Assembly: GCA_020161475.1 (NCBI GenBank)
Contig: JAIUNQ010000014.1
Span: 1-32,898, forward strand
Direction of reading: 5' to 3'
Origin: Pseudomonadota bacterium
GTDB lineage: Bacteria > Pseudomonadota > Alphaproteobacteria > Rhizobiales > Beijerinckiaceae
DNA: 32,898 bases
Made by a program: the position numbers and the translations under genes. A model generated the notes under the pieces. The model worked only from the letters and a program-made list of their open reading frames with translations. It had not been told where the DNA came from and made no database searches. Positions 17,256 through 25,414 of the stretch are shown here, piece by piece (positions within the stretch are counted from its first letter, which is position 1; each line of letters begins with the position of its first letter).

Positions 17256-17993
17256 ATGTCCAGCCAGCCCGTCATCATCATTCCCGCCCGCATGGCGGCA
17301 TCCCGCCTGCCCGGCAAGCCTCTGGCCGATATCGCGGGCCTGCCGATGATCGTGCAGGTGTGGAAACGCGCCGTTGAATCCGGCATCGGCCCGGTGCTGG
17401 TCGCCGCCGACAGCCCAGAGATCGTCACTGCCGTGGAAACGGCTGGTGGACAGGCCGTGCTCACCAACCCGGATCACCCCTCGGGCTCGGACCGCATCTT
17501 CGAGGCGATTGAAAAATTCGATCCCACGGGCAAGCATGACCTCATCGTCAATGTGCAGGGCGATCTGCCGACCCTCGATCCCGCCATCATCGTCGAGGCG
17601 CTCAAGCCGCTGGAGGATGAGGCGGTGGATATTTCCACGCTCGTCGCCGTCATCACCCGCGAGGAGGAGAAGACGGCCTCTCAGGTGGTGAAGGCCGTGG
17701 CCAGCCCCATCTCCGGCGCGCGCCACCGCGCGCTCTATTTCACGCGGGCCACAGCCCCCTGGGGCGAAGGACCGCTGTTTCATCACATCGGCCTCTATGT
17801 CTATCGCCGTGCAGCCCTCAAGCGCTTCGTCTCGCTCCCCCCTTCCCCACTGGAAAAGCGCGAAAAGCTGGAGCAGCTGCGCGCGCTGGAAGCCGGGATG
17901 CGCATTGATCTGATGGTGGTGGATACGGTGCCCCTCGGCGTCGACACCCCCGAAGAGTTAGAGCGCGCCAGAGAAATTCTCGGCTCAAAGTAA
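17256..17993 (+). CDS. kdsB: 3-deoxy-manno-octulosonate cytidylyltransferase KdsB
   Basis: A 245-residue cytoplasmic enzyme activating Kdo with CTP for LPS core assembly. The N-terminal nucleotide loop is [14 protein letters not shown] (residues 9-22). ATDSPEI-type and SGSDRIFEA motifs follow, and the metal site is [12 protein letters not shown], where most KdsB proteins read [14 protein letters not shown] and [10 protein letters not shown] with the final [17 protein letters not shown] complete the match. I start at ATG 17256 because family proteins begin directly with the IIIPAR strand. The QGDLPT variant is, from memory, shared by alphaproteobacterial relatives. The pheA-like gene follows after 11 bases, so the two are likely co-transcribed. 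Confidence 0.95.
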   Translation: MSSQPVIIIPARMAASRLPGKPLADIAGLPMIVQVWKRAVESGIGPVLVAADSPEIVTAVETAGGQAVLTNPDHPSGSDRIFEAIEKFDPTGKHDLIVNVQGDLPTLDPAIIVEALKPLEDEAVDISTLVAVITREEEKTASQVVKAVASPISGARHRALYFTRATAPWGEGPLFHHIGLYVYRRAALKRFVSLPPSPLEKREKLEQLRALEAGMRIDLMVVDTVPLGVDTPEELERAREILGSK

Positions 17994-18004
17994 GGTTCTA
18001 TGCC

Positions 18005-18859
18005 ATGGCCAACAAAGTCATCGCCTTTCAGGGCGAGCGCGGCGCGAATTCCGAAATCGCCTGCAACGAGGTTTACCCGGACTGGACGCCGCTGCCCTGC
18101 GCGACCTTCGAGGATGCCTTTGCCGCGCTCGGAGACGGCACCGCCGATCTCGCCATGATCCCGATCGAGAACTCGATCGCGGGCCGCGTGGCGGACATCC
18201 ATCATCTGCTGCCGACCTCTGGGTTCCACATCATCGGCGAGCACTTCCTGCCCATCCATTTTCATCTGATGGCACTCCCCGAGGCGAGCCTTGCCACGCT
18301 CAAGGTGGCGCAGAGCCATGTCATGGCGCTGGGTCAGTGCCGCCGCACGCTCAAGAAGCTGGGCCTCAAATCCGAGGTCGCGGCCGATACCGCAGGCTCT
18401 GCGCGGCAGGTTTCAGAGAGCGGCGACATCACCCGTGCGGCCCTGGCCCCCAAGCTGGCGGCGCAGGTCTATGGCCTGAAAATCCTCGCCGAGAACATCG
18501 AGGATGAAGACCACAACACCACGCGTTTCGTGGTGCTTTCGCGCGAGCGCGGCGATGCCGTGCAGGGCGGGGATGTGATGACGAGCTTCGTCTTCCGCGT
18601 GCGCAACGTGCCCGCCGCGCTCTACAAGGCGATGGGCGGCTTTGCCACCAACGGCATCAACATGGTGAAGCTGGAAAGCTACATGATGGAGGGCCAGTTC
18701 GCCGCCACCCAGTTCTTCGCCGATGTCGAGGGCCATGTGGATGACCGTGCCATGCAGCTGGCACTGGAAGAACTCGCCTTCTTCTCGAAGGAACTCACCA
18801 TTCTCGGCACTTACCCCGCGCATCCCTACCGCAAGAAGGTGGCTCCGGCTGCTGAATAA
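18005..18859 (+). CDS. pheA: Prephenate dehydratase
   Basis: A 284-residue monofunctional enzyme converting prephenate to phenylpyruvate for phenylalanine synthesis. The catalytic PDT domain occupies residues 4-180, starting IAFQGERGANSE, with IPIENSIAGRV and the catalytic N-T-T-R-F segment (DHNTTRFVVLSR, about 172-183). The ACT regulatory domain follows (about 195-275) with GINMVKLESYMMEG, where phenylalanine would bind at the domain interface. There is no chorismate mutase domain. It starts at ATG 18005 with AAGG upstream lying over the kdsB stop, and ends 6 bases before a 90-bp palindromic repeat. Confidence 0.95.
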   Translation: MANKVIAFQGERGANSEIACNEVYPDWTPLPCATFEDAFAALGDGTADLAMIPIENSIAGRVADIHHLLPTSGFHIIGEHFLPIHFHLMALPEASLATLKVAQSHVMALGQCRRTLKKLGLKSEVAADTAGSARQVSESGDITRAALAPKLAAQVYGLKILAENIEDEDHNTTRFVVLSRERGDAVQGGDVMTSFVFRVRNVPAALYKAMGGFATNGINMVKLESYMMEGQFAATQFFADVEGHVDDRAMQLALEELAFFSKELTILGTYPAHPYRKKVAPAAE

Positions 18860-18865
18860 CCGGCG

Positions 18866-18955
18866 CGTCATGACCGGGCTTGGCCCGGTCATCCACGACT
18901 TTTCATGGCATGAACAATCAAGTCGTGGATACCCGCCCCAAGGGCGGGCATGACG
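18866..18955. repeat. 90-bp nested palindromic repeat between pheA and nudC
   Basis: Two 36-base arms (18866-18901 and 18920-18955) are inverted repeats matching at 29 of 36 positions, with an 18-base loop. Each arm begins CGTCATG and ends ATCCACGACTT (read inward). Inside the arms are smaller palindromes: GACCGGGC-TT-GGCCCGGTC and CCCGCCC-CAA-GGGCGGG. This layout is that of short palindromic repeats common in alphaproteobacterial genomes. It lies between two convergent genes, so it may also serve as a transcription end for both. It encodes no protein. Confidence 0.85.
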
Positions 18956-18967
18956 GCACGATGGGCC

Positions 18968-19963
18968 TCACCCCGCCACGAAATGCCGTATCAGGTGGCT
19001 CGCAATCGACATCTTGGCCGGCACACCCAGCCCTTCGGGGTGCGTGCCGTCAATCATGGTGCGAATCTCCTCGCGGGAGAACCAGCGGCAGTCCTCCAGC
19101 TCCTCATGGTCGATGGTGATCGCATCGCTCAGCGCCTCGCAATAGGCGCCGATCATCAGGGAAGCGGGAAACGGCCACGGCTGGTTGGCCATGATCGTCA
19201 CACGTCCCACCGCGATGCCCGCCTCCTCCACGGTTTCGCGCCGCACAGCGTCTTCAATCGTTTCGCCCGGCTCGACAAACCCCGCGAGCGTGGAATACCA
19301 CCCCGGCGGAAAGCGGGGTGAGCGCCCCAGCAGCGCCTTGCCGTCCTTCACCGCCAGCATGATCACCACCGGGTCCGTGCGCGGAAAATGAAGCGCTCCG
19401 CAGGCTTGGCACTCGCGCTTGTAACCGGCATCCGCCACCGCCGAGGGGGCACCGCACACCGCGCAATGCCGGTGCGTCGCATGCCAATGCAGCATCGCCT
19501 TGCCCTGCGCGATGGCACCCAGATGCGGCGGGGCCACCATCTCCTCGAAGGCCAGCGCGCGCAGGCCAATCACCAGCAGGCTCTCGTCAGCCTTGAGCGC
19601 TTCTTCCTGCGAAGGGTCGATGGCAATGGCAAAGCGCCCCCTGGGAATATTCTTTGAGGATGCCTCCCCTCCCAAAACCGGTTCCCACTTTTGGGCGGCA
19701 TCCTCGATCCCAAGAAAAACCTCTTCGCGGAAATGCCCTTGCCCCGGCAGCTTGCTCAAAGCCCAAAGCGGCTCCGCCCCCTCTTTGGCGAGCACGGCAT
19801 AATCGCCGCAGAAGGCATAGAACCGAGCCTCATCCGCCGCGCGCAGCGCCTCCACCGCCTCTGGCTTGGTGCGCAGCTGCGCCGCGCGGTCCAGCGTATT
19901 GGTGGCAAAACCAAGGGTCGCGGGCGCGCCCAGCTCCATCAGCGGCGAAAACAGCTTGCTCAT
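18968..19963 (-). CDS. nudC: NAD(+) diphosphatase NudC
   Basis: A 331-residue zinc-containing Nudix enzyme that hydrolyses NAD(H) and removes NAD caps from RNA. The zinc ribbon is C167-x2-C170 and C185-x2-C188. The Nudix box runs from Gly228 (GFVEPGETIEDAV, then RRETVEEAGI). The NudC-specific QPWPFPASLM motif lies at 261-270. Residues of about 87-103 are encoded by a 50-bp palindrome, apparently an in-frame repeat insertion in the N-terminal domain, outside the zinc and catalytic motifs. The gene starts with a four-base overlap with the HIT gene stop (ATGA), so the two nucleotide-hydrolysing proteins are translated together. It converges on pheA. Confidence 0.95.
   Translation of the reverse strand: MSKLFSPLMELGAPATLGFATNTLDRAAQLRTKPEAVEALRAADEARFYAFCGDYAVLAKEGAEPLWALSKLPGQGHFREEVFLGIEDAAQKWEPVLGGEASSKNIPRGRFAIAIDPSQEEALKADESLLVIGLRALAFEEMVAPPHLGAIAQGKAMLHWHATHRHCAVCGAPSAVADAGYKRECQACGALHFPRTDPVVIMLAVKDGKALLGRSPRFPPGWYSTLAGFVEPGETIEDAVRRETVEEAGIAVGRVTIMANQPWPFPASLMIGAYCEALSDAITIDHEELEDCRWFSREEIRTMIDGTHPEGLGVPAKMSIASHLIRHFVAG
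19656..19705. repeat. 50-bp palindromic repeat inside the nudC coding sequence
   Basis: GAGGATGCC (19656-19664) and GGCATCCTC (19697-19705) are perfect outer arms. CCCAAAA (19671-19677) and TTTTGGG (19689-19695) are perfect inner arms, around the core CCGGTTCCCAC. On the minus strand this reads AAAAGTGGGAACCGGTTTT, the core of a repeat family widespread between genes in Rhizobiales. Here it is read in frame as part of NudC. Confidence 0.85.
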
Positions 19964-20388
19964 GCCTCAAACCCCAGCGCTCGCGCCAACTTGTCCATCA
20001 GAATGCCGACCATATGCGGCGGATAGGGCTTGCGCGTGCCCTGCCCCCACACCGGGCCGGGCCAGGCCTCATCCGAGACATAGCGCCCCACGATATGGAT
20101 ATGCAGCTGCGGGGTGACATTGCCAAGCGCGCCAAGGTTCAGTTTGTCAGGCTTGGCCACGCCCTGAAGCGCGGTCATGGCACGCGAGATTTCCGAGAAC
20201 AGCTGGGCCTGATCTTCACTCGAAAGCTCGATGATCTCGCGCCGGTCAGCGCGGCGCGGCACCAGCATCAACCACGGGTAGCGCGCATCATCGAAGAGGA
20301 ACACACGGCAGAGCGGCCAATCGCCCAGCGGCAAACCCACCGCTTCAAGCGCTCCATCGAGCACAAATCCAGTCTCAGGCATTTCCAT
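19960..20388 (-). CDS. HIT family protein
   Basis: A 142-residue histidine-triad nucleotide hydrolase, likely acting on dinucleoside polyphosphates or adenylylated compounds. The triad region is VTPQLHIHIVGRY: the usual H-x-H-x-H reads Q-L-H-I-H, so the first His is Gln while the two catalytic-core His remain. FDDARYPWLMLVPRR is the conserved upstream substrate segment, and the WPGPVWG end is typical of an alphaproteobacterial subgroup that also carries this Gln. It overlaps nudC by four bases and is divergent from the SRP RNA gene with about 80 bases between. Nucleotide clean-up together with NudC is a reasonable inference. Confidence 0.9.
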   Translation of the reverse strand: MEMPETGFVLDGALEAVGLPLGDWPLCRVFLFDDARYPWLMLVPRRADRREIIELSSEDQAQLFSEISRAMTALQGVAKPDKLNLGALGNVTPQLHIHIVGRYVSDEAWPGPVWGQGTRKPYPPHMVGILMDKLARALGFEA

Positions 20389-20434
20389 TCCCTTGTTGGT
20401 CGTAAATCTAGGGTGGAGAGGGCCAACGCGCCAC

Positions 20435-20463
20435 TTGTTTTCAGCGTTCGATTATCCGATATA
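20435..20463 (+). promoter_or_regulatory. Probable promoter of the SRP RNA gene
   Basis: TTGTTT at 20435-20440 and GATATA at 20458-20463 are separated by 17 bases. Position 20470, seven bases on, is the first base of the SRP RNA terminal stem, as expected for a start site. The match to the sigma-70 consensus is moderate. Confidence 0.5.
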
Positions 20464-20469
20464 GCGAGC

Positions 20470-20564
20470 GGGAGGTTGGCAGTGGACGTTGCACTCGCCA
20501 ACCGGGTCAGGTCCGGAAGGAAGCAGCCCTAACGAGACCGGACGGGTCGTTGTTCCAGCCTCCC
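20470..20564 (+). ncRNA. ffs: Signal recognition particle RNA (4.5S type)
   Basis: The conserved SRP helix-8 tip GGTCAGGTCCGGAAGGAAGC is at 20505-20524, with its symmetric-loop AGCAGCC and pairing partner ahead of GACGGGTC. The ends pair as a terminal stem: GGGAGGTTGG at 20470-20479 with CCAGCCTCCC at 20555-20564. The length of about 95 nt fits the short bacterial SRP RNA lacking the Alu domain. It binds Ffh to target membrane proteins. A T-run (CCTTTTTTC at 20572-20580) follows and probably ends transcription. It lies directly upstream of dnaX, a frequent arrangement in this class. Confidence 0.97.
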
Positions 20565-20602
20565 ACCTCTTCCTTTTTTCGCGAATTGGAGCCGCGCTCG
20601 AC

Positions 20603-22360
20603 ATGGCTGACACCAGCGTAACGAGCGAGAATTCCGGCGCCTACCGCGTTCTGGCGCGCAAATATCGCCCCCAGCGCTTCGAGGATCTGATCGGCCAGGA
20701 GGCCATGGTCAAAACCCTCTCGAATGCCTTTTCCACCGGGCGCATCCATCAGGCCTATATCTTCACCGGCGTGCGCGGCGTGGGCAAAACCACCACCGCC
20801 CGCATTCTGGCGCGCGCGCTGAACTATGAAACCGCTGAAGTGCATGGCCCCTCCATCGCCATGCCGACCCTCGGTGAGCATTGTCAGGCCATCATGGAAA
20901 GCCGCCATGTCGATGTGATCGAGATGGACGCGGCCTCCAACACCTCGATCAACAACATCCGCGAGATCATCGAGGCCGCGCGCTACAAGCCGGTGTCGGC
21001 GCGCACCAAGGTTTATATCATCGACGAAGTGCACATGCTCTCGAACGCGGCCTTCAACGGGCTGCTCAAGACGCTCGAAGAGCCGCCGCCCCACGTGAAG
21101 TTTCTCTTCGCCACCACCGAGATACGCAAGGTTCCGGTGACGGTGCTCTCGCGCTGCCAGCGGTTCGATCTGCGCCGCATCGAAATTCCGGCGATGGTCG
21201 CCTACCTTGAGACGATTCTGGCGCAGGAGAACGTGAAGGCGGAAGCGGAAGCGCTGCAACTCATCGCACGTGCTTCCGAAGGCTCGATGCGCGATGCGCT
21301 CTCCCTGCTTGATCAGGCGATCTCGCACGGCGCGGGCGATGTCAAAGCCGCCGATGTGCGCGACAGCCTCGGGCTGGCGGATCGCACCCGCGTGATTGAC
21401 CTGTTTGAAAAGGTCATGTCCGGCAACATTGCGGAAGGCCTGCAGGATTTCGACCGCCAGCATTTTGAAGGCGCCGACCCGCTCGCGATCCTCACGGACC
21501 TTGGCGAATTCATCCATGTGGTGACGCGCCTCAAGCTCGTGCCCGATGCCGCCAAAGACCCCGGCCTGAGCCAGACCGAGCGCGAACGTGGCCTCGCCTT
21601 TGCCAAGATGATCCCCATCCGCGCTCTGACCATGGCGTGGCAGATCGTGCTCAAGGGCTTGGGCGAGGTGCAGGCCGCCGCCCGCCCCAAGATCGCAGCG
21701 GAAATGGTGCTGGTGCGCTTGGCTTACGCCGCCGACCTGCCGGGCCCGGGTGAGATCATTCGCGATCTGAAATCGGGCGCTTATTCGATGCCGCAGGGCG
21801 CCGCCCCCGCGCTCCCGAATGGCGGCCCGCAAGCCAGCGGCAATAACGCGCTTCAACCCCGCATCGTCTCCGATCAGGGTGCAGCCTTCGCCCCGCGCAT
21901 GGCCCCGCAGGCGAGCAGCTTGCCGCAGCCGCAGAGCTTTCCCGAGCTGGTGGCGCTGGCCGCAGAGAATCGCGACATCACCCTGCGCACCGCGCTGGAG
22001 CGCGATGTGCGCGTCGTGAGCTTCGAGGTCGGGCGCATCGAGATCGCGCTGCTGGAACGTGCCGAGCGAGACCTGCCCAACCGCCTCTTCCGCGCGCTGA
22101 AAGATTGGACCGGGCAGAACTGGGGTGTCACGGTGGCGAAAGATGTCGCCCCCGAAGCCCTCACGCCGACCATCCATGAAGAAGCCGAGGCAGCCCGCAC
22201 TGAGGAGGCGAACACCATTGCCGCCCACCCGGCCGTGCGCGCGGTGCTGGAACGTTTTCCCGGCGCTCAGATCGTGAAGATCGAGGAAGCCGCCATTCCC
22301 GAAGCGCCGCTGGACAGCGGCGAACCGGAAGAACCCGAGTTCAGTGACGAAGATTTGTAA
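20603..22360 (+). CDS. dnaX: DNA polymerase III subunit gamma/tau
   Basis: A 585-residue clamp-loader ATPase. Walker A is GVRGVGKTT (56-64), Walker B/DEVH is IIDEVHML (139-146), and the arginine-finger S-R-C is near 183-185 (VLSRCQRF). The zinc module normally has four Cys; only Cys94 (GEHCQAIMES) is left, a loss I recall in other Rhizobiales. The DnaX domain III continues to about residue 370, followed by a Pro/Ala/Gln linker and a tau-like C-terminal domain. I see no A-rich slippage site for programmed frameshifting. The start is ATG 20603, because the frame upstream runs through the SRP RNA. Its last codons lie in a 13-bp direct repeat. Confidence 0.96.
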   Translation: MADTSVTSENSGAYRVLARKYRPQRFEDLIGQEAMVKTLSNAFSTGRIHQAYIFTGVRGVGKTTTARILARALNYETAEVHGPSIAMPTLGEHCQAIMESRHVDVIEMDAASNTSINNIREIIEAARYKPVSARTKVYIIDEVHMLSNAAFNGLLKTLEEPPPHVKFLFATTEIRKVPVTVLSRCQRFDLRRIEIPAMVAYLETILAQENVKAEAEALQLIARASEGSMRDALSLLDQAISHGAGDVKAADVRDSLGLADRTRVIDLFEKVMSGNIAEGLQDFDRQHFEGADPLAILTDLGEFIHVVTRLKLVPDAAKDPGLSQTERERGLAFAKMIPIRALTMAWQIVLKGLGEVQAAARPKIAAEMVLVRLAYAADLPGPGEIIRDLKSGAYSMPQGAAPALPNGGPQASGNNALQPRIVSDQGAAFAPRMAPQASSLPQPQSFPELVALAAENRDITLRTALERDVRVVSFEVGRIEIALLERAERDLPNRLFRALKDWTGQNWGVTVAKDVAPEALTPTIHEEAEAARTEEANTIAAHPAVRAVLERFPGAQIVKIEEAAIPEAPLDSGEPEEPEFSDEDL

Positions 22361-22430
22361 GTTTGTCGCATTCCCTTCCTGCGAACCGGAACCACTTCGA
22401 CAAGGAATGCTCCACCTGAAGATTTGTAAG
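22349..22430. repeat. Palindromic element flanked by 13-bp direct repeats between dnaX and ebfC
   Basis: GAAGATTTGTAAG occurs at 22349-22361 and again at 22418-22430. Between them lie 56 bases with the inverted arms GCATTCC (22368-22374) and GGAATGC (22404-22410), a second pair TTGTCG/CGACAA, and the core CGAACCGGAACCACTTCG. The core belongs to the same AAGTGG...ACCGGTT family as the nudC copy. The first repeat contains the dnaX stop. Removing one repeat plus the insert leaves the dnaX stop eight bases before the ebfC ATG, with AAGAGG as ribosome site, i.e. normal operon spacing. Confidence 0.8.
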
Positions 22431-22438
22431 AGGCCGCG

Positions 22439-22762
22439 ATGAAAGACCTGATGGGCATGATGAAGGCCATGGGCGATATGAAAGCCAAGGCCGAGGCACT
22501 GCAAAAAGAACTCGACGAAACCGTGGTCGAAGGCCGCTCCGGCGCGGGCATGGTGGTCGTGACCCTCACCGCCAAGGGCGACATGCGGGGCATCACGATT
22601 GATCCCGCGCTCATCAAGGCGGACGAAAAGGAAATCCTCGAGGATCTCATCGTCGCCGCGCACGCCGACGCACGCGCGAAAACCGAAGCCGTGATGGCGC
22701 AGAAGACGCAGAACCTGATGGGCGGCCTCTCGCTGCCGCCGGGTTTCAAACTGCCGTTTTAG
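22439..22762 (+). CDS. YbaB/EbfC family nucleoid-associated protein
   Basis: A 107-residue small DNA-binding protein that dimerises through long helices. It starts MKDLMGMMKAMGDMKAKAEALQ, the first of the two helices. GRSGAGMVVVTLTAKGDMRGITIDPALI is the central beta-sheet with the conserved G-x-G-x-V-x-V-T-x-x-G. LIVAAHADARAKTEAVMAQ is the second helix, and the tail GGLSLPPGFKLPF is standard. It sits between dnaX and recR, the position seen in most bacteria, and probably shares their transcript. Start at ATG 22439 with AGAGG upstream. Confidence 0.95.
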   Translation: MKDLMGMMKAMGDMKAKAEALQKELDETVVEGRSGAGMVVVTLTAKGDMRGITIDPALIKADEKEILEDLIVAAHADARAKTEAVMAQKTQNLMGGLSLPPGFKLPF

Positions 22763-22781
22763 AGCCTCGCAAGACGCGAAA

Positions 22782-22841
22782 TTGCTGCGCAGCATAAGGT
22801 GCAGAAATTCCTGATTTTGCTGCACGTTTGTTGCGCAGCAA
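22782..22841. repeat. Nested palindrome between ebfC and recR
   Basis: Outer arms TTGCTGCGCA (22782-22791) and TGCGCAGCAA (22832-22841) are perfect inverted repeats. Inner arms GTGCAGAAA (22799-22807) and TTTGCTGCAC (22816-22825) pair with one bulge. GCAAGAC occurs at 22769-22775 and 22838-22844, a possible short duplication. The TTGCTGC/GCAGCAA words resemble operators of the PHB regulator PhaR, but no PHB gene is near. It does not share the AAGTGG core of the other repeats. Confidence 0.6.
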
Positions 22842-22868
22842 GACATTGAAACAAAAGAACAAGACCTC

Positions 22869-23486
22869 ATGGCCCAAAGCCTCGCCGGACCCGAGATCGA
22901 ACGCCTGATCCAGCTGCTCGCGCGCGTGCCGGGTCTGGGGCCGCGCTCGGCGCGCCGTGCAACCCTGCACCTCATGAAAAAGCGCGAGGAGTTGCTCGCC
23001 CCTTTGGGCGAGGCCATGCGCATCGCGGCCGAGCGCATCGTCACCTGCGAGACCTGCGGCAACCTCGATACCCAAAGCCCCTGCACACTCTGCCATGATC
23101 AGCGCCGCGACGAGAGCATCATCGTGGTGGTGGAATCGGTCGCCGATCTCTGGGCGCTGGAGCGCGCAGGCGCGATCAAGGCGCGCTACCATGTGCTGGG
23201 CGGCACCTTGTCCCCGTTCGACGGAATCGGCCCCGAAGACCTCTCGTTGCCCAAGCTGGTGGACCGCATCGGCGGCCATGTTTCAGGCAGCACTGTGCGG
23301 GAGGTGATCCTTGCGCTCAACGCCACGGTCGAGGGGCAGACGACCGCGCATTACATCACCGATCTTCTCGCCCCCACGGGCGTCAAGGTCACGCGTCTTG
23401 CGCATGGCGTGCCGGTGGGCGGCGAACTCGATTACCTCGACGAAGGCACGCTCTCAGCGGCATTGCTCTCGCGCACGAGCTTGTGA
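22869..23486 (+). CDS. recR: Recombination protein RecR
   Basis: A 205-residue member of the RecFOR gap-repair pathway that helps load RecA. Order of parts: helix-hairpin-helix [20 protein letters not shown] (17-36), zinc finger C60-x2-C63...C72-x2-C75, TOPRIM domain from about residue 80 ([34 protein letters not shown]), and the Walker-like C-terminal [20 protein letters not shown]. Length is typical. The stop codon shares one base with the HAD gene start (TGATG), so the pair is coupled. Confidence 0.97.
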   Translation: MAQSLAGPEIERLIQLLARVPGLGPRSARRATLHLMKKREELLAPLGEAMRIAAERIVTCETCGNLDTQSPCTLCHDQRRDESIIVVVESVADLWALERAGAIKARYHVLGGTLSPFDGIGPEDLSLPKLVDRIGGHVSGSTVREVILALNATVEGQTTAHYITDLLAPTGVKVTRLAHGVPVGGELDYLDEGTLSAALLSRTSL

Positions 23487-24226
23487 TGCCGGTCGCCGAC
23501 ATATCGCGCTTCCAGACCATCGATTGCTGGATCTTCGATCTCGACAACACGCTCTATCCGCCCCATGCCGATCTCTGGCCCAAGGTGGATCAGAAGATCA
23601 CGCAATACATCTCCCATCTTCTCGGCGTGGATGGCCTTACCGCGCGCGCCATTCAGAAATATTATTACGCCCAGCACGGTACCTCGCTGAACGGGCTGAT
23701 GGCGCATGACGGCATTGACCCTCACGCCTTTCTCGCCTTCGTACATGACATCGACCGCTCGAACATCGAGGCCGATGCCCGCCTCGGGGGCGCGATTGCG
23801 CGCCTGCCAGGCCGCAAGTTCATCTTCACCAACGGCTCGCGCTATCACGCGGTGGAAACGTCGAAAGCGCTCGGCATCGACCACCTGTTTGAAGATGTGT
23901 TCGATATCGTCTCGGCTCAGTTCACGCCCAAGCCCGCGCGCCGCCCCTATGATCTCTTTCTTGCCGCGCATGGCATCGAGCCCGCCCGCGCCGCCATGTT
24001 CGAGGATATTCCGCGCAACCTCACCATCCCGAAGGAAATGGGCATGGCCTGCGTGCTGGTGGTGCCCGGCGAGCAGGGCTCCAACAAGGACGAATGGGAC
24101 AAACGCATCGAGGCCGGGGTGGGCGGAGAAGGTCCCCCGCTCGATGCCATCACATCCGATCTCCCCGATTTCCTCGATCGCCTCAGCCTTTTGCTCGGAC
24201 AAGGGGTATTGCCGCCACCTCAATAG
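23486..24226 (+). CDS. HAD-family pyrimidine 5'-nucleotidase
   Basis: A 246-residue HAD hydrolase of the SDT1/TIGR01993 type, which dephosphorylates pyrimidine nucleotides. Motif I is FDLDNTLYP with nucleophile Asp18 and general acid Asp20. Motif II is IFTNGSRYHA, motif III the Lys in TPKPARRPYDLF, and motif IV FEDIPRNL, where the usual D-D reads E-D. The cap (PKVDQKITQYISHLLG) is helical, as in this branch. Start at ATG 23486, coupled to recR. The stop codon (24224-24226) abuts a palindromic repeat, whose first base is the last base of the stop. Confidence 0.9.
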   Translation: MPVADISRFQTIDCWIFDLDNTLYPPHADLWPKVDQKITQYISHLLGVDGLTARAIQKYYYAQHGTSLNGLMAHDGIDPHAFLAFVHDIDRSNIEADARLGGAIARLPGRKFIFTNGSRYHAVETSKALGIDHLFEDVFDIVSAQFTPKPARRPYDLFLAAHGIEPARAAMFEDIPRNLTIPKEMGMACVLVVPGEQGSNKDEWDKRIEAGVGGEGPPLDAITSDLPDFLDRLSLLLGQGVLPPPQ

Positions 24227-24339
24227 CATTTTCCGCGCAAGTGGCTGCCGGTTGCGCGCAGAACCGCGAGGTCCGCGTCAGCGAAAATGCGTCAAACCTA
24301 GAACTCTGAACCGGGATCGAAACATCGATCCCGGTTCAG
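24226..24339. repeat. Composite palindromic repeat between the HAD gene and dapD
   Basis: Part one: arms GCATTTTC (24226-24233) and GAAAATGC (24283-24290) with the inner core CGCAAGTGG...CCGGTTGCG. This is the AAGTGG...CCGGTT family again. Part two, after GTCAAACCTAGAA: CTGAACCGGGATCG (24306-24319) and CGATCCCGGTTCAG (24326-24339) form a perfect 14-bp stem with a six-base loop. The two-part layout matches a composite repeat I recall from Bradyrhizobium-like genomes. The second stem may end transcription of recR-HAD, though no T-run follows. Confidence 0.85.
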
Positions 24340-24402
24340 CTTGACAAAGCGGACACATTTTTTCACGAAACCCGCCAAGCTTCAGTCTCCAAGGAAAACG
24401 CC

Positions 24403-25266
<864 letters not shown>

Positions 25267-25300
25267 TCACGCCAAGTCTTGTCTTGCTTGAAAAGAATTG

Positions 25301-25326
25301 CGCCGGGTCAAAAGCCCGGCGTTTTT
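25301..25326 (+). terminator. Rho-independent terminator of dapD
   Basis: CGCCGGG and CCCGGCG form a seven-base-pair stem with a seven-base loop, followed directly by TTTTT. It starts 34 bases after the dapD stop. Confidence 0.92.
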
Positions 25327-25414
25327 CTTGTCATCATCTTGCCATTGTCCCGCGCGAATGCGTTCATGCGCGCCTCTATTATCCGCGTTTCCAATCTGGC
25401 AGGAGCCTGACCCC

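Noticed and set aside
20489..20602. Possible N-terminal extension of DnaX
   Set aside because: The extension would be translated from the SRP RNA gene; family proteins start close to the ARKYRPQ motif, as with ATG 20603.
20507..23086. 859-residue minus-strand open frame over dnaX, ebfC and recR
   Set aside because: Shadow of three solid plus-strand genes, and it would also read through the SRP RNA.
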